The translations under genes and the position numbers were made by a program. Of a stretch of DNA of 64,000 nucleotides, positions 43,629 to 52,509 are shown one piece after another. The notes beneath the pieces were generated by a model. That model worked only from the letters and a program-made list of their open reading frames with translations. It searched no databases and was not told the DNA's origin. Origin of the DNA: Verrucomicrobiia bacterium (GTDB lineage Bacteria; Verrucomicrobiota; Verrucomicrobiia; Limisphaerales; JADLHS01); NCBI GenBank assembly GCA_023953615.1, contig JAMLJH010000002.1, positions 310,001-374,000 on the forward strand. The letters are read 5' to 3'. Numbering within the stretch: the stretch's first letter is position 1; each line of letters opens with the position of its first letter.

Positions 43629-43886
43629 TCAGGACTTTGATTTTTTGGTCCTTTTCCAATAGAAGGGGTTGCGCTTGCGCCAGGCACGCACACGCTCAAG
43701 TTGATCCAGCCCGCGCCAGTAATTTTGGTTTTCCGGCTTGGCGTGCCAGAATTTTTGACTCAACGCCTTGCTGGCTTTTTTGCAGACGGGATTTGAGCAG
43801 AACATTTGGCGATGGCGGCTGCGGGGATCAGGAACAAAGGCTCGTTTGCAATTGATACATTCCCGCTGACGGTGTTTGTGTTGCAT
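43629..43886 (-). CDS. Small zinc-binding protein of the recombinase cassette
   Basis: 85 residues from ATG 43886 (MQHKHRQRECINCKRAFVPD); two GTGs upstream are possible. Two Cys pairs, CINCKRAF and MFCSNPVCKKASKA, form a probable zinc finger, followed by SQKFWHAKPENQNYWRG and VRAWRKRNPFYWKR. I recall similar short proteins near recombinases and transposases in several phyla, from memory only. It is upstream of and in line with the recombinase operon (gap about 75 bp to the small ORF), so it is assigned to the cassette. Likely DNA binding. Confidence 0.72.
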   Translation of the reverse strand: MQHKHRQRECINCKRAFVPDPRSRHRQMFCSNPVCKKASKALSQKFWHAKPENQNYWRGLDQLERVRAWRKRNPFYWKRTKKSKS

Positions 43887-43924
43887 AACAAACACCACCG
43901 ACCCGGACTATTTCAGATGCAAAT

Positions 43925-44211
43925 AAAATCGGAGTCAGGTGGACCCATTCACTGCCGATTGTTTTAATGGAAAGGCGAATCCACCTCCCACCTTCCATGA
44001 TGTCGTGAAAGTTTGGGACAGCCTTGAGGAGACCGGTAAGGTATGTCTCCTCATCCCTGACGACGAGGGAGTGTTCTTCGAAACGCAGACCATCAAAGAC
44101 CCGCCGCTCGCCAGCGATGCGCAAATTTATCTCGACCTGCAGAACACCGGTCTGCGCGGGCCGGAGCAAGCCAACGCCTTGCGTCACTGGGAAGGATTCT
44201 GCCGGCCATGA
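43925..44211 (+). pseudogene. 3' remnant of an AbiEi-like antitoxin/regulator gene
   Basis: An open frame that follows a TAA at 43924 and lacks a plausible start. It carries the conserved end of type IV TA antitoxins of the AbiEi class: LLIPDDEGVFFETQTIKD, SDAQIYLDLQNTGLRGPEQA and ALRHWEGFC before the stop. The N-terminal winged-helix half is absent. The TGA overlaps an ATG (ATGA) that opens a short frame of about 55 codons (MKYETVGMVGEGETFP...), possibly the start of the matching AbiEii-like gene, which breaks off. Probably broken when the recombinase cassette or a neighbouring event arrived. Confidence 0.6.
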
Positions 44212-44411
44212 AATACGAGACCGTCGGCATGGTAGGAGAGGGTGAAACTTTCCCGGCCTTTGTTTTCAACCCGGTAGATTTTAACGATGACCGATCCGTT
44301 GCGGATGGTTTTAGGCCACGCTGGAGCTTTTGCCGGGGCTTTTTTCATGCCTCGATTGTGTTAGGATTTTGTTAGGATCTCAAGTAAATCTTCAAAAACC
44401 CTTGGAAAGAA

Positions 44412-44489
44412 TGGTCGGGGCGGTGAGATTTGAACTCACGACCTCTTGTACCCGAAACAAGCGCGCTAGCCAGGCTACGCTACGCCCCG
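44412..44489 (-). tRNA. tRNA-Pro (anticodon CGG)
   Basis: Minus-strand cloverleaf of 78 nt including the encoded CCA at 44412-44414. Acceptor stem CGGGGCG / CGCCCCG is perfect, with A discriminator. D arm GCGT-AGCCTGGCTA-GCGC, anticodon arm CTTGT-TTCGGGT-ACAAG (anticodon CGG reads CCG), variable loop AGGTC, T arm GTGAG-TTCAAAT-CTCAC. It lies about 520 bp from the end of the recombinase cassette and 200 bp from the AbiEi remnant, a common neighbourhood for integrated elements. Confidence 0.95.
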
Positions 44490-44506
44490 ACGTGGGGCGA
44501 TACTCT

Positions 44507-44635
44507 ATGCAATCCCGGCGCCGAATAGCAATGTTGATTTTGTCGCTCCTGATTTTTCATTCGCCCGCTGCCGCCGCTGGCGCAGAGTCGTCACCCATTC
44601 GGGTCACTCGGATTTCCAAATCGCCCATCGGGTGA
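44507..44635 (+). pseudogene. Orphan signal-peptide-like frame
   Basis: 43 codons: MQSRRRIAMLILSLLIFHSP followed by AAAAGAESSPIRVTRIS and an early stop. This is a textbook export signal with almost no mature protein, so it is likely the 5' stub of a lost secreted protein gene. It could also be a chance frame just downstream (in plus orientation) of the tRNA gene. Confidence 0.35.
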
Positions 44636-44716
44636 TGGTCAAGCAGTTGCCGGCGTTAAACGCTATTGGCAGATGCCCAGCGTGAAATTGGCCGGAAAAT
44701 TGAAATCCATCTCCAA

Positions 44717-45730
44717 TCACCATTCGATGCAAATTTTGCCGAAGTGGCGGGCGCTTTGCAGGTGCTTGAATCCCGCCACCAATTCTGTGGCCGGATAGAC
44801 TTGATCCACAATCGGCATGGCGGAAATGACTTCCAGCGCTCGCACAAAGTTTTGTTGGTCCTGGCGGCTGCCGACAATGAGCGCCCCAATGCGTGCTTGT
44901 TTGAGCAAGGCCAGGATGACGGGCAGTTCGCCGCTCATCCCGGTCAATACGCCAATCAGCGCGATGTGTCCGCCGACCTTGACCGCCTGGAGCGATTGCG
45001 CCAACGTGGCCGGACCGCCGACTTCAATGACGTGATCCACACCCCGGTCGCCAGCCCAGGCAAAGGCTTTTTTGCCCCATTCCGGTTCCTGACGATAATT
45101 GATGGTAAAATCCGCACCCAGTTTTTTGGCGCGTTCAAGTTTTTGGTCGGAAGATGAGGTAACGATCACTCGTGCGCCCATGCCTTTGGCGATTTGTAGC
45201 GCCGCAATGGAAACGCCGCCCGTGCCTTGAGTGAGGACGGTTTCTCCCGCCCGTAATTTTCCGTCCACCACCAACGCGCGCCAGGCCGTGAGAGCGGAAG
45301 TGGTAATGGTGGCGGCTTGCAGATGGGACCAACCGCGCGGGGTATGAGTGAAGGCTGCGGTTGGACGCACGACGAATTCGGTGGCCATTCCATCCACGCC
45401 ATCGCCCGGATTGTATTTGAAGCCGCCCACTTGCGGAGTTGGCGCGCCTGCCGGCCAAACCGGAAAAAACGTGGAGACGACGGAATCGCCCACTTGGAAT
45501 TCGTTCACGTCCGAGCCAACCGCTTCCACCACACCCGCCCCATCGGAAAGCGGTATGCGTCCGGGTTCGGTGGGAATGCCGCCGTTGGCGACAAGCAGAT
45601 CGTGGTAATTCAGCGAATTGGCTTTGATGGCCACACGGATTTCGCCCGGCCCCGGCGCACCCGGGTCAGCGGTTTCGTTGAGCGCCAGACGGTCGAGACC
45701 GCCGGGGGATAGAACTTGCCAGGTTTTCAT
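44717..45730 (-). CDS. Zinc-independent-type NAD(P)H quinone oxidoreductase-like MDR enzyme
   Basis: 337 residues of the medium-chain dehydrogenase/reductase superfamily. N-terminal GroES-like domain: LAVANSLNYHDLLV region (KANSLNYHDLLVANGGIPTE), then IPLSDGAGVVEAVGSDV. Rossmann part: LTQGTGGVSIAALQIAKGMG with the NAD(P)-binding glycine run and VIVTSSSDQKLERAKKLGAD. The catalytic-zinc Cys/His pattern of true alcohol dehydrogenases is not evident, so a quinone-reductase-like or crotonyl-type reductase is more likely. Cytoplasmic. It is 84 bp downstream of the secreted lectin-like gene's stop on the same strand. Confidence 0.88.
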   Translation of the reverse strand: MKTWQVLSPGGLDRLALNETADPGAPGPGEIRVAIKANSLNYHDLLVANGGIPTEPGRIPLSDGAGVVEAVGSDVNEFQVGDSVVSTFFPVWPAGAPTPQVGGFKYNPGDGVDGMATEFVVRPTAAFTHTPRGWSHLQAATITTSALTAWRALVVDGKLRAGETVLTQGTGGVSIAALQIAKGMGARVIVTSSSDQKLERAKKLGADFTINYRQEPEWGKKAFAWAGDRGVDHVIEVGGPATLAQSLQAVKVGGHIALIGVLTGMSGELPVILALLKQARIGALIVGSRQDQQNFVRALEVISAMPIVDQVYPATELVAGFKHLQSARHFGKICIEW

Positions 45731-45814
45731 AAGTTGTTGCGAATTTGTGATTTTGGCTTCGGTGACCCCAGGCGGGCAACAGTCCGGGTCCGGCCTGGCG
45801 CTGAGAGTTACGAT

Positions 45815-46837
45815 TTATTCCGCGCCCGCCGGACCGATATATTCCCGGGCGATCACGAGATTGTCGAAGCAGACTACATTGGTCACGTTTTTTGTCCACA
45901 TATCGGTGATGTAGGTTTCGAGCGTCAGCGCGTTGGCGTGCAGATCAGCCGCCTTGCGCCAATTGATTCCGCGCCAGTGGCCGACCAGTTGGCCTTCAAT
46001 CCAGAACGCCTGTTCGCCGTCGGGTTGATCGGGCGTGTTTTCCTGAAGCATGAACTCGGCGCAAATCCAACGCGCTTTGGGAATGACCGGTTGGGATTCG
46101 ACGGCAAACGAATTGCCCCAATACTTGCCGTCCCCGGAAATTTCCATCTCGTGCCAATAACTATAAAAATTCCATTTGCCGGGTGCCGGCCAGCGAGCCC
46201 AATTGCCCCACGGTTCGAGCGCGGTGGAGAAGCGGTCGTCGCCCTTCGGTTTCACGCCCGCGCCGCCGAAACCGCTCCAGCGCGCGCCGCCGTGCAAACC
46301 TTGATTGGCGCGCAACGTTACGAAGTGATGCACGTAATCGCAGTTCGGATCGAAGCGCGTATAAAATCGCACGAACACCCGAGGTGTAGGTTCGAACCAT
46401 TGGGTTAACCCGTCACCGGTATTTTGGCCCAGGATGGCTTCGACACGCAGGCAACGCTGCCCCCCGAGTCGGTCGTCGCTCGGGACCAAGCTCAGCGCTT
46501 TTCCTTCCGTGCGTCCTTTCTCGTCCCAACGCGCGCCCAGTTCACCCTGCTCGAAATCGTCGGCAAAGATGACGGCGGGATGATTGGTGATTCCCGCGTC
46601 GGCCTTGAATTGAGCGGCAAAGCCGGAGCCTTGCGGCAACGCGCTTTGAGTCGCGAGATTGGGAAACCGTGGTTCGGCGGCGGTGATGGTTGCAAGAATC
46701 CCCAGCACCATTCCGAGGCCGAGTGACGCGGAGTTTGAGCGAGGTTTCGCCAAACGCTTGAACCGAACGCTAGGACTTAGCCGGACGGGGCAGTGACCGG
46801 TTGTCTGAGCGGTAAAATAGCTGGGAGAGTATTTCAT
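45815..46837 (-). CDS. Secreted concanavalin-like protein, function unknown
   Basis: About 340 residues from ATG 46837 (MKYSPSYFTAQTTGHCPVRL); its membrane-targeting helix (LGLGMVLGILATITAAE) is 45-60 residues in, so a start nearer to that helix is possible. The mature part suggests a jelly-roll glycan-binding or lyase-like fold: VIFADDFEQGELGARWDEKG at the start, VFVRFYTRFDPNCDYVHHF, WHEMEISGDGKYWGNSF, and a terminal VVCFDNLVIAREYIGP. It resembles polysaccharide-lyase-like secreted proteins of the PVC group, but no active site can be named. No clear operon partner besides the downstream MDR enzyme. Confidence 0.72.
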   Translation of the reverse strand: MKYSPSYFTAQTTGHCPVRLSPSVRFKRLAKPRSNSASLGLGMVLGILATITAAEPRFPNLATQSALPQGSGFAAQFKADAGITNHPAVIFADDFEQGELGARWDEKGRTEGKALSLVPSDDRLGGQRCLRVEAILGQNTGDGLTQWFEPTPRVFVRFYTRFDPNCDYVHHFVTLRANQGLHGGARWSGFGGAGVKPKGDDRFSTALEPWGNWARWPAPGKWNFYSYWHEMEISGDGKYWGNSFAVESQPVIPKARWICAEFMLQENTPDQPDGEQAFWIEGQLVGHWRGINWRKAADLHANALTLETYITDMWTKNVTNVVCFDNLVIAREYIGPAGAE

Positions 46838-47024
46838 GATGGCCGAGTAAATTGGTTCGCCTCGCGCACTCAATCTGCGTCCGACCGGGGTGCGCGGTTG
46901 CAAAGCGAGGGGATTCAAGCCGCGATAAAATGGAGGCGCAACAACAAAGTGGAGTGAAAGCGAAGTTAAATTATCGAGTCGTCAGACTCTGCGCTTGCCC
47001 CGGAGGAGAGGCTCTACCAGTTTG

Positions 47025-48449
47025 ATGGTGATGAAGGCGGTGGCAATCATTGGCGGTGGAATCACAGGACTGACCGCCGCGTTTTATCTTCAGCGGCGCG
47101 GTTTTGACGTCACCGTTTATGAGGCTGGTGATCGCGTGGGCGGGGTCATTCGTTCGTTGCGCGCGGATGGATTTTTGGCGGAGTTTGGCCCGAATACCCT
47201 GCTGGAAACGACGCGGCAAATTTCCCAACTCATCCGGGATGCGGGGCTGCAAGCGCGACGACTGGATACCGATCCCAAGGCCCGGGCGCGTTACGTGGTT
47301 CGTAATGGCCGCCCGGTGCCGATGCCCCATTCGCCGCCCGGTTTTCTCACCACGAAATTATTCACCTGGAAAGCCAAGCTGGCGGCATTGCGTGAGCCGT
47401 TCGTGCCGCCCCGTCGCGATGGTGTGGAGGAAAGCATCGCGCAATTTGTGACGCGCCGCTTCAACCAGGAATTTCTTGATCACGCCGTGGATGCGCTGGT
47501 GGCCGGGGTGTATGCCGGTGATCCGTATCAACTCTCGGTTGCGCACGCTTTCCCCAAGCTCAAAGCACTGGAAGACAATTACGGTTCGATGATCAAGGGG
47601 CAGATTTTTGGCGCGCGCGAACGGAAACGTCGCGGCGAGGTGGCCAAGGATCGCGCCCCGAAATTTTCGTTTGATGAAGGGTTGCAGGTTTTACCGGATA
47701 CCTTGGCCGAACATCTGGGCCGCGCGGTGCGGTTGAAAACCGCCGTGACCAAACTGGTCCGAACGGCGCAAGGCTGGACGGTTCATTTCCACACGACTCA
47801 AGGCGCGGTTACGGCCAACCACGACGCGGTGATATTTTGTGGAACGGCGACCAAACTGGCGGAGTTGCAATTGGAAGGCGAATCGAACCCGCCGACCGAC
47901 GGCGCCAAACTCCCACCCGATTTGACGGCCTTCGCGGAAATTCATTATCCACCGGTGAGCAGCGTGGTCCTGGGTTTTCGGCGCGCGGACGTGGCGCATG
48001 ATTGTTCCGGGTTCGGGATGTTGATTCCGAAGATTGAGGGCTTCAAAAGTCTGGGCACGATTTTTTCCTCATCGCTATTTCCCAATCGCGCTCCGAGCGG
48101 GCATCTGACGTTGACGACTTATGTGGGGGGCGCGCGGCACCCCGAGTCGGCCCAGTTTGCCGACGATGAGTTGGTGCAGTTGGTTTGCGATGATTTGCGG
48201 ACGCTGCTGGGAGTGCGGGGCGAGCCGGTGTTCCGTCATGTGGCGCGGTATCCGCGAGCCATTCCGCAATACAACGTGGGGTACGGTCGGTTCAAGGAGC
48301 GGATGCAACAACTCGAACAACACTGGCCGGGATTCTTCCTCGCGGGCCACTATCGTGACGGCGTGTCTTTGAGCGACTCGATGCTCTCGGGAATTAGAAT
48401 TTCCGAGCGGGTGGCAACCTGCGCTGCGTCGTTGTCTGGACTGATTTAA
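47025..48449 (+). CDS. hemG: Protoporphyrinogen oxidase, FAD-type (HemY/HemG)
   Basis: About 474 residues from ATG 47025 (47031 also possible). FAD-binding VAIIGGGITGLTAAFYLQRR at the start, then VYEAGDRVGGVIRS, FGPNTLLETTRQISQL, and FVTRRFNQEFLDHAVDALV GVYAGDPYQLSV region typical of HemY; a C-terminal GHYRDGVSLSDSMLSG closes the flavin site. It oxidises protoporphyrinogen IX (or coproporphyrinogen III) using oxygen. It is the first of four haem genes on this strand; the gap to hemH is 115 bp. Confidence 0.93.
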   Translation: MVMKAVAIIGGGITGLTAAFYLQRRGFDVTVYEAGDRVGGVIRSLRADGFLAEFGPNTLLETTRQISQLIRDAGLQARRLDTDPKARARYVVRNGRPVPMPHSPPGFLTTKLFTWKAKLAALREPFVPPRRDGVEESIAQFVTRRFNQEFLDHAVDALVAGVYAGDPYQLSVAHAFPKLKALEDNYGSMIKGQIFGARERKRRGEVAKDRAPKFSFDEGLQVLPDTLAEHLGRAVRLKTAVTKLVRTAQGWTVHFHTTQGAVTANHDAVIFCGTATKLAELQLEGESNPPTDGAKLPPDLTAFAEIHYPPVSSVVLGFRRADVAHDCSGFGMLIPKIEGFKSLGTIFSSSLFPNRAPSGHLTLTTYVGGARHPESAQFADDELVQLVCDDLRTLLGVRGEPVFRHVARYPRAIPQYNVGYGRFKERMQQLEQHWPGFFLAGHYRDGVSLSDSMLSGIRISERVATCAASLSGLI

Positions 48450-48564
48450 CGCTGTCGCCCGCTGCTGATCTTCGTATCAGTTGTCATTCTCCCCGGCATA
48501 AACGCGACGGGCAGGTGTTTTCTAAGATGGCCACCGGGTTGGGTTCGGCTTACTCTTTCCGCGC

Positions 48565-49581
48565 ATGAGCAAAGCCATTTTGCTGGCCAATCTCGGTTCG
48601 CCTGATTCTCCGTCCGTTCCGGACGTGCGCCGCTATTTGAATCAATTCCTGATGGATAAGCGGGTGATTGATGTTTCGTGGCCGCTGCGCCGCTGGATCG
48701 TAGGCATGATTTTAATCAAGCGTCCGGCGGAATCGGGGCACGCCTATCGGCAGATTTGGACCAAGGAAGGCTCGCCGCTCATCGTCATCAGTCAGCGGGT
48801 GCAGGCGGAATTACAAAAGCGTTTGCCGGTGCCGGTTGAATTGGCCATGCGCTACCAGAATCCTTCGATTGAATCCGCTGTGAAAAAACTGGTGGCGCGG
48901 GGAATTCAGGAAGCGCTGCTGATCCCGCTCTTTCCACACTATGCGATGTCGAGTTACGAAACCGCCGTGGTGCGGGCGCGCCAGGTGGCGGCGAAGCTCG
49001 CGCCGAATTTGAAGCTCGCCGTGCAACCGCCGTATTATGACGCGCCGGATTACATCAGCGCCTTGGTGGCCAGCGCGCGGGAATTTCTGCAAACGAACTA
49101 CGACCATCTCTTGTTCAGTTTTCATGGCATTCCCGAACGGCACGTGCATAAAGCCGATCCGACCGGCTGCCATTGTTTGCGAGTCGAGAATTGCTGCGAG
49201 GTTGCCAGTCCGGCGCACGCGACGTGCTATCGGGCGCAATGTTTGGCGACGACACGCGCCTTTGTGCAACAGGCCGGTGTGCCGGCGGGAAAGTATTCGG
49301 TAGCGTTTCAGTCCCGACTTGGCAAAGCCCCCTGGCTGCAACCATACACGGATCGGGAACTCGTCCGTCTCGCCCGGGAAGGTCGCAAGCGTCTGTTGGT
49401 GATTTGTCCGGCGTTCGCAGCGGATTGTTTGGAGACGCTCGAGGAAATCGGTTTGCGCGGGCAGGCGGATTTCAAGGCGGCGGGCGGGCAGGAATTTACG
49501 CGCATTCCCTGTCTCAACGAGCATCCGCAGTGGATCATTGCGCTTGAACACATGGCCAACGCTTTTCTGCAAAAATCGTGA
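48565..49581 (+). CDS. hemH: Ferrochelatase
   Basis: 338 residues: AILLANLGSPDSPSVPDVRR at the start, VAMRYQNPSIESAVKKL-like segment, HYAMSSYETAVVRAR, and the active-site region FSFHGIPERHVHKADPTGC with the catalytic His. CPAFAADCLETLEEIG provides the second conserved Glu. Extra Cys residues (CHCLRVENCCEV) could bind a 2Fe-2S cluster as in some ferrochelatases, but the spacing is not the canonical one. Inserts iron into protoporphyrin. Its TGA overlaps the GTG of hemE. Confidence 0.96.
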   Translation: MSKAILLANLGSPDSPSVPDVRRYLNQFLMDKRVIDVSWPLRRWIVGMILIKRPAESGHAYRQIWTKEGSPLIVISQRVQAELQKRLPVPVELAMRYQNPSIESAVKKLVARGIQEALLIPLFPHYAMSSYETAVVRARQVAAKLAPNLKLAVQPPYYDAPDYISALVASAREFLQTNYDHLLFSFHGIPERHVHKADPTGCHCLRVENCCEVASPAHATCYRAQCLATTRAFVQQAGVPAGKYSVAFQSRLGKAPWLQPYTDRELVRLAREGRKRLLVICPAFAADCLETLEEIGLRGQADFKAAGGQEFTRIPCLNEHPQWIIALEHMANAFLQKS

Positions 49582-50690
49582 ACGCGCCGCTGACGGCGCG
49601 GCAGCGCTTCATCAATGCCTGTCGGTGTCGGCCGAACGACCGGCCACCGGTCTGGTTGATGCGCCAAGCTGGCCGTGTGTTGCCGGAATACCGCGCTTTG
49701 AAGCAGACCTACACGTTTGTCGAGCTGGTGCAAAATCCCGAGTTGGCGGTGGAAGTCACGCTGCAACCGGTGCGGCGTTTTGGGTTCGATGCGGCCATTT
49801 TGTTCAGTGACATCCTCGTGATTCCGGAAGCGCTGGGGCAGCGGTATTACTTCAAGGAAACCGGCGGCGTGCAGATGGATTTTGCGGTCACGAGTCGTGC
49901 CGATATTGAAAAACTTTCCGTCGCCGCCGTGGGCGAACGCTTGAGCTACGTGGAGCGGGCGTTGCGAGCGTTGCGGCAGGAACTGGGCGATCAAACCGCG
50001 TTGATCGGTTTCAGCGGTTCGCCGTGGACGCTGGCCACCTTCATGATGGAAGGCGCGAGCGTGCCGAAATACAGTCGCGCCCTGGCGCTATTTCGTGAAG
50101 ACCCGAAAACTTATTTTTTACTGGCGGAAAAATTGACGGAGGCCATCAGCGCGTATTTGAAAATGCAAGCGGCGACGGGAGTGGACGCGTTGCAGATTTT
50201 TGACAGCCACGGCGGCCATCTGGCGGCGTCCGAATTTTCAGAAGCCAGCGGACGTTGGATCAGTGAAATCATCGCCCGACTGGGCGAAACCTCCACGCCA
50301 AAAGTCGGGGCAGGGGAGAGATCCGCCGCGACAGCGGAAAATCACGTTGCCCCGGCGGTGATTGTGTTTTCGCTCGGCGCGCACGGGAACTGGCCGGAGT
50401 TGACGGCGAGTGGGGCGAATGTGATTGGCGTGGACTGGCAAACTGAGTTGGCGGTTGCGCGTCAAACCATTCCCGCTCACATTGGCATTCAGGGAAATTT
50501 GCGACCGCAGTTGTTGGTGGAGGCCGATCCCGAAGCGGTGCGCCACGAGACGTTGCGGATTTTGGAAACCATGCATGGGCGGCCCGGGCACATTTTCAAT
50601 CTGGGTCATGGTTTGACGCCCGGCGCCCGGCTGGAGAACATTCAAGCGCTGGTGGACACCGTAAAGCAATTTCGCGCCGACGCACCTTGA
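49578..50690 (+). CDS. hemE: Uroporphyrinogen decarboxylase
   Basis: 370 residues from GTG 49578 overlapping the hemH stop (GTGA). The N-terminus PPVWLMRQAGRVLPEYRALK holds the essential Arg pair of UroD, followed by VRRFGFDAAILFSDILVIPE. GFSGSPWTLATFMMEGA, the DSHGGHLA turn and the C-terminal FNLGHGLTPGARLENIQALV complete the family. An insert of about 20 residues near 240 (TSTPKVGAGERSAATAENH) is unusual and probably a surface loop. Removes four carboxyl groups to form coproporphyrinogen III. Confidence 0.96.
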   Translation: MNAPLTARQRFINACRCRPNDRPPVWLMRQAGRVLPEYRALKQTYTFVELVQNPELAVEVTLQPVRRFGFDAAILFSDILVIPEALGQRYYFKETGGVQMDFAVTSRADIEKLSVAAVGERLSYVERALRALRQELGDQTALIGFSGSPWTLATFMMEGASVPKYSRALALFREDPKTYFLLAEKLTEAISAYLKMQAATGVDALQIFDSHGGHLAASEFSEASGRWISEIIARLGETSTPKVGAGERSAATAENHVAPAVIVFSLGAHGNWPELTASGANVIGVDWQTELAVARQTIPAHIGIQGNLRPQLLVEADPEAVRHETLRILETMHGRPGHIFNLGHGLTPGARLENIQALVDTVKQFRADAP

Positions 50691-50761
50691 CCTCGTCGTC
50701 GTGATTCGCGCGGATTGGATTTCGCTGGTGCGGCCGGGTCGGACGGATTGAGAACTGATTG

Positions 50762-52138
50762 ATGAACATACTAAACGTAGATTTGGATTTGGTGCGGAAG
50801 TATAACGTGGCGGGGCCGCGTTATACGAGCTATCCGCCCGCCACCAAGTTCGTGGACACCATTTCGTGGGAGCAACTGGCGGAAAAAATTGCGGTGAACA
50901 ACCAGACGCCGCGGGACCTGTCCATCTATTTTCATATTCCGTTTTGCGAGACGCGCTGCTGGTTTTGCGCCTGCACCAAAGTCATCACGCTGAACCACGG
51001 TCAGGGGACCGATTATCTGGATTATCTCGAACGCGAGGTGGCCCGGATGAAAACGCTGTTGCATCCGCAACGGCGGGTGGCGCAGTTGCACTTTGGCGGC
51101 GGCACGCCCACGTTCCTGCGCCCGGATGAATTACGCCGCCTCGGCGACATCATCCACAAACATTTCACCTTCGCGGCGGATATCGAAGCGAGCGTGGAAA
51201 TTGATCCGCGCCGGCTGACGCGGGATCATCTGGTGGCGTTGCGGGAGGTTGGTTTCAACCGCGCCTCGATGGGCGTGCAGGATTTTAATCCCGAGGTGCA
51301 GCAGGCCGTGCATCGCATTCAACCGCGCGAGATGACGCAGCAGGCTTTGGATTGGTTGCGCGAACTCGGTTATACTTCGATCAATCTCGATTTGATCTAC
51401 GGATTGCCATTCCAGACGCGGGAATCGTTCAACGAAACGCTGGACATTGTGCTCGGCATGAAACCGGACCGGCTCGCGGTGTTCAGCTACGCGCACGTGC
51501 CGTGGATCAAGCCCGCGCAGAAAATTCTGGAGGATAAAATCCTGCCGTCGCCCGAAACCAAGCTGGCCATCCTCAAGCTCGTGATCGAACGGCTGACGGC
51601 GGATAATCAATACGTCTATATCGGCATGGATCATTTTGCCCGGCCCACGGATGAACTGACCATTGCGCAACGTCGGAAACAATTGCAGCGCAACTTCCAG
51701 GGCTACAGCACGCGGGCCGGAGCGGATATTTACGCGTTCGGCATGTCGGGCGTGTCGCAAACGCCCGAGGCCTATTGGCAGAATGAAAAGGAGCTGCCGC
51801 AATATCAGCAAGTGGTGGCGGCGGGACGCGTGCCGTTGCACAAGGCTTACTTTGTCACTGAAGAGGATAAAATCCGCCGCGAAACCATCATGCGCGTGAT
51901 GTGCGATTTGTCGCTTGATTTCGCGAATATGTCGCGGCAGTTGAACCTCAACTTCGAGCAACACTTCGCCAACGAACTGGCCGCGCTGGCGCCTTACGAA
52001 GCGGATGGTTTGGTGCGCCGGACGCCGACTGGCGTGGAAGTGACGGATGCCGGACGACTCTTCATTCGCAACATCGCGATGTGTTTTGACAACACCCTTG
52101 CGCCTGTCGCCGAGCGCCGTCACTCGAAAACAGTTTAG
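50762..52138 (+). CDS. hemN: Oxygen-independent coproporphyrinogen III oxidase
   Basis: 458 residues from ATG 50762. The radical-SAM motif FCETRCWFCACTK (Cx3CxxC) binds the 4Fe-4S cluster. LHFGGGTPTFLRPDELRRL, IDPRRLTRDHLVALREVGFN and INLDLIYGLPFQTRESFNET are typical HemN. The C-terminal domain (GMDHFARPTDELTIAQRRKQ, then LQRNFQGYSTRAGADIYAFG) distinguishes true HemN from HemW-like proteins. Uses SAM instead of oxygen, so together with the oxygen-dependent hemG it suggests an organism that meets both oxic and anoxic conditions. Last gene of the hem cluster. Confidence 0.96.
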   Translation: MNILNVDLDLVRKYNVAGPRYTSYPPATKFVDTISWEQLAEKIAVNNQTPRDLSIYFHIPFCETRCWFCACTKVITLNHGQGTDYLDYLEREVARMKTLLHPQRRVAQLHFGGGTPTFLRPDELRRLGDIIHKHFTFAADIEASVEIDPRRLTRDHLVALREVGFNRASMGVQDFNPEVQQAVHRIQPREMTQQALDWLRELGYTSINLDLIYGLPFQTRESFNETLDIVLGMKPDRLAVFSYAHVPWIKPAQKILEDKILPSPETKLAILKLVIERLTADNQYVYIGMDHFARPTDELTIAQRRKQLQRNFQGYSTRAGADIYAFGMSGVSQTPEAYWQNEKELPQYQQVVAAGRVPLHKAYFVTEEDKIRRETIMRVMCDLSLDFANMSRQLNLNFEQHFANELAALAPYEADGLVRRTPTGVEVTDAGRLFIRNIAMCFDNTLAPVAERRHSKTV

Positions 52139-52509
52139 AAGATTTGCGGCATTGCGGTGGGTTGTCAGAGCGTTGCGTAACGTCCGATCGGACCAATTCA
52201 ACCGGCTCACGGCTTTCTCGACCGATGCCCGCGCCCTCTTTTGCGAGCAGAGCATCGCAAGCGGAGAATTGAGATAATTTGCTTCCACGGGATCATTCAT
52301 TTTGTCTGCGTGCAACTCACGCAAAGTGCGCGAAGTTCCCGCGTGAATTTGATCGTGCCGCCGCGATTCACTCGGTTTTCATCGAGAAATTGAGTTGGTA
52401 TTGACCGTGCTAAATAAAAATCGAAAACGGGTTTGACTGGTGGTGCAAGTTTTATAGAGTGCATCCACTGTTTGACCAAAAAACAAAAAAACCAAACGAA
52501 CAAACAACA
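52139..52509. other. Intergenic region before the pseudopilin gene
   Basis: About 370 bp without a credible gene. A TTGACT at 52433 and a TATAGA at 52453 lie in the right order before the pilin start, but only 14 bases apart, so they are a weak promoter guess. The rest shows no repeat or hairpin that I can support. Confidence 0.4.

Noticed and set aside
40030..43945. att core shared by the two edges of the recombinase cassette
   Set aside because: GGGGTCAGAC near 40035 and CGGAGTCAGG near 43931 share only GTCAG with one nearby G; this is too short to call without an empty-site comparison.
44210..44386. Intact AbiEii toxin gene after the AbiEi remnant
   Set aside because: Only about 55 codons before a stop, with no nucleotidyltransferase motif; at best a stub.
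52433..52458. Sigma-70-like promoter before the pseudopilin gene
   Set aside because: TTGACT and TATAGA are only 14 bases apart and other pairs are no better, so it is mentioned only as a guess.
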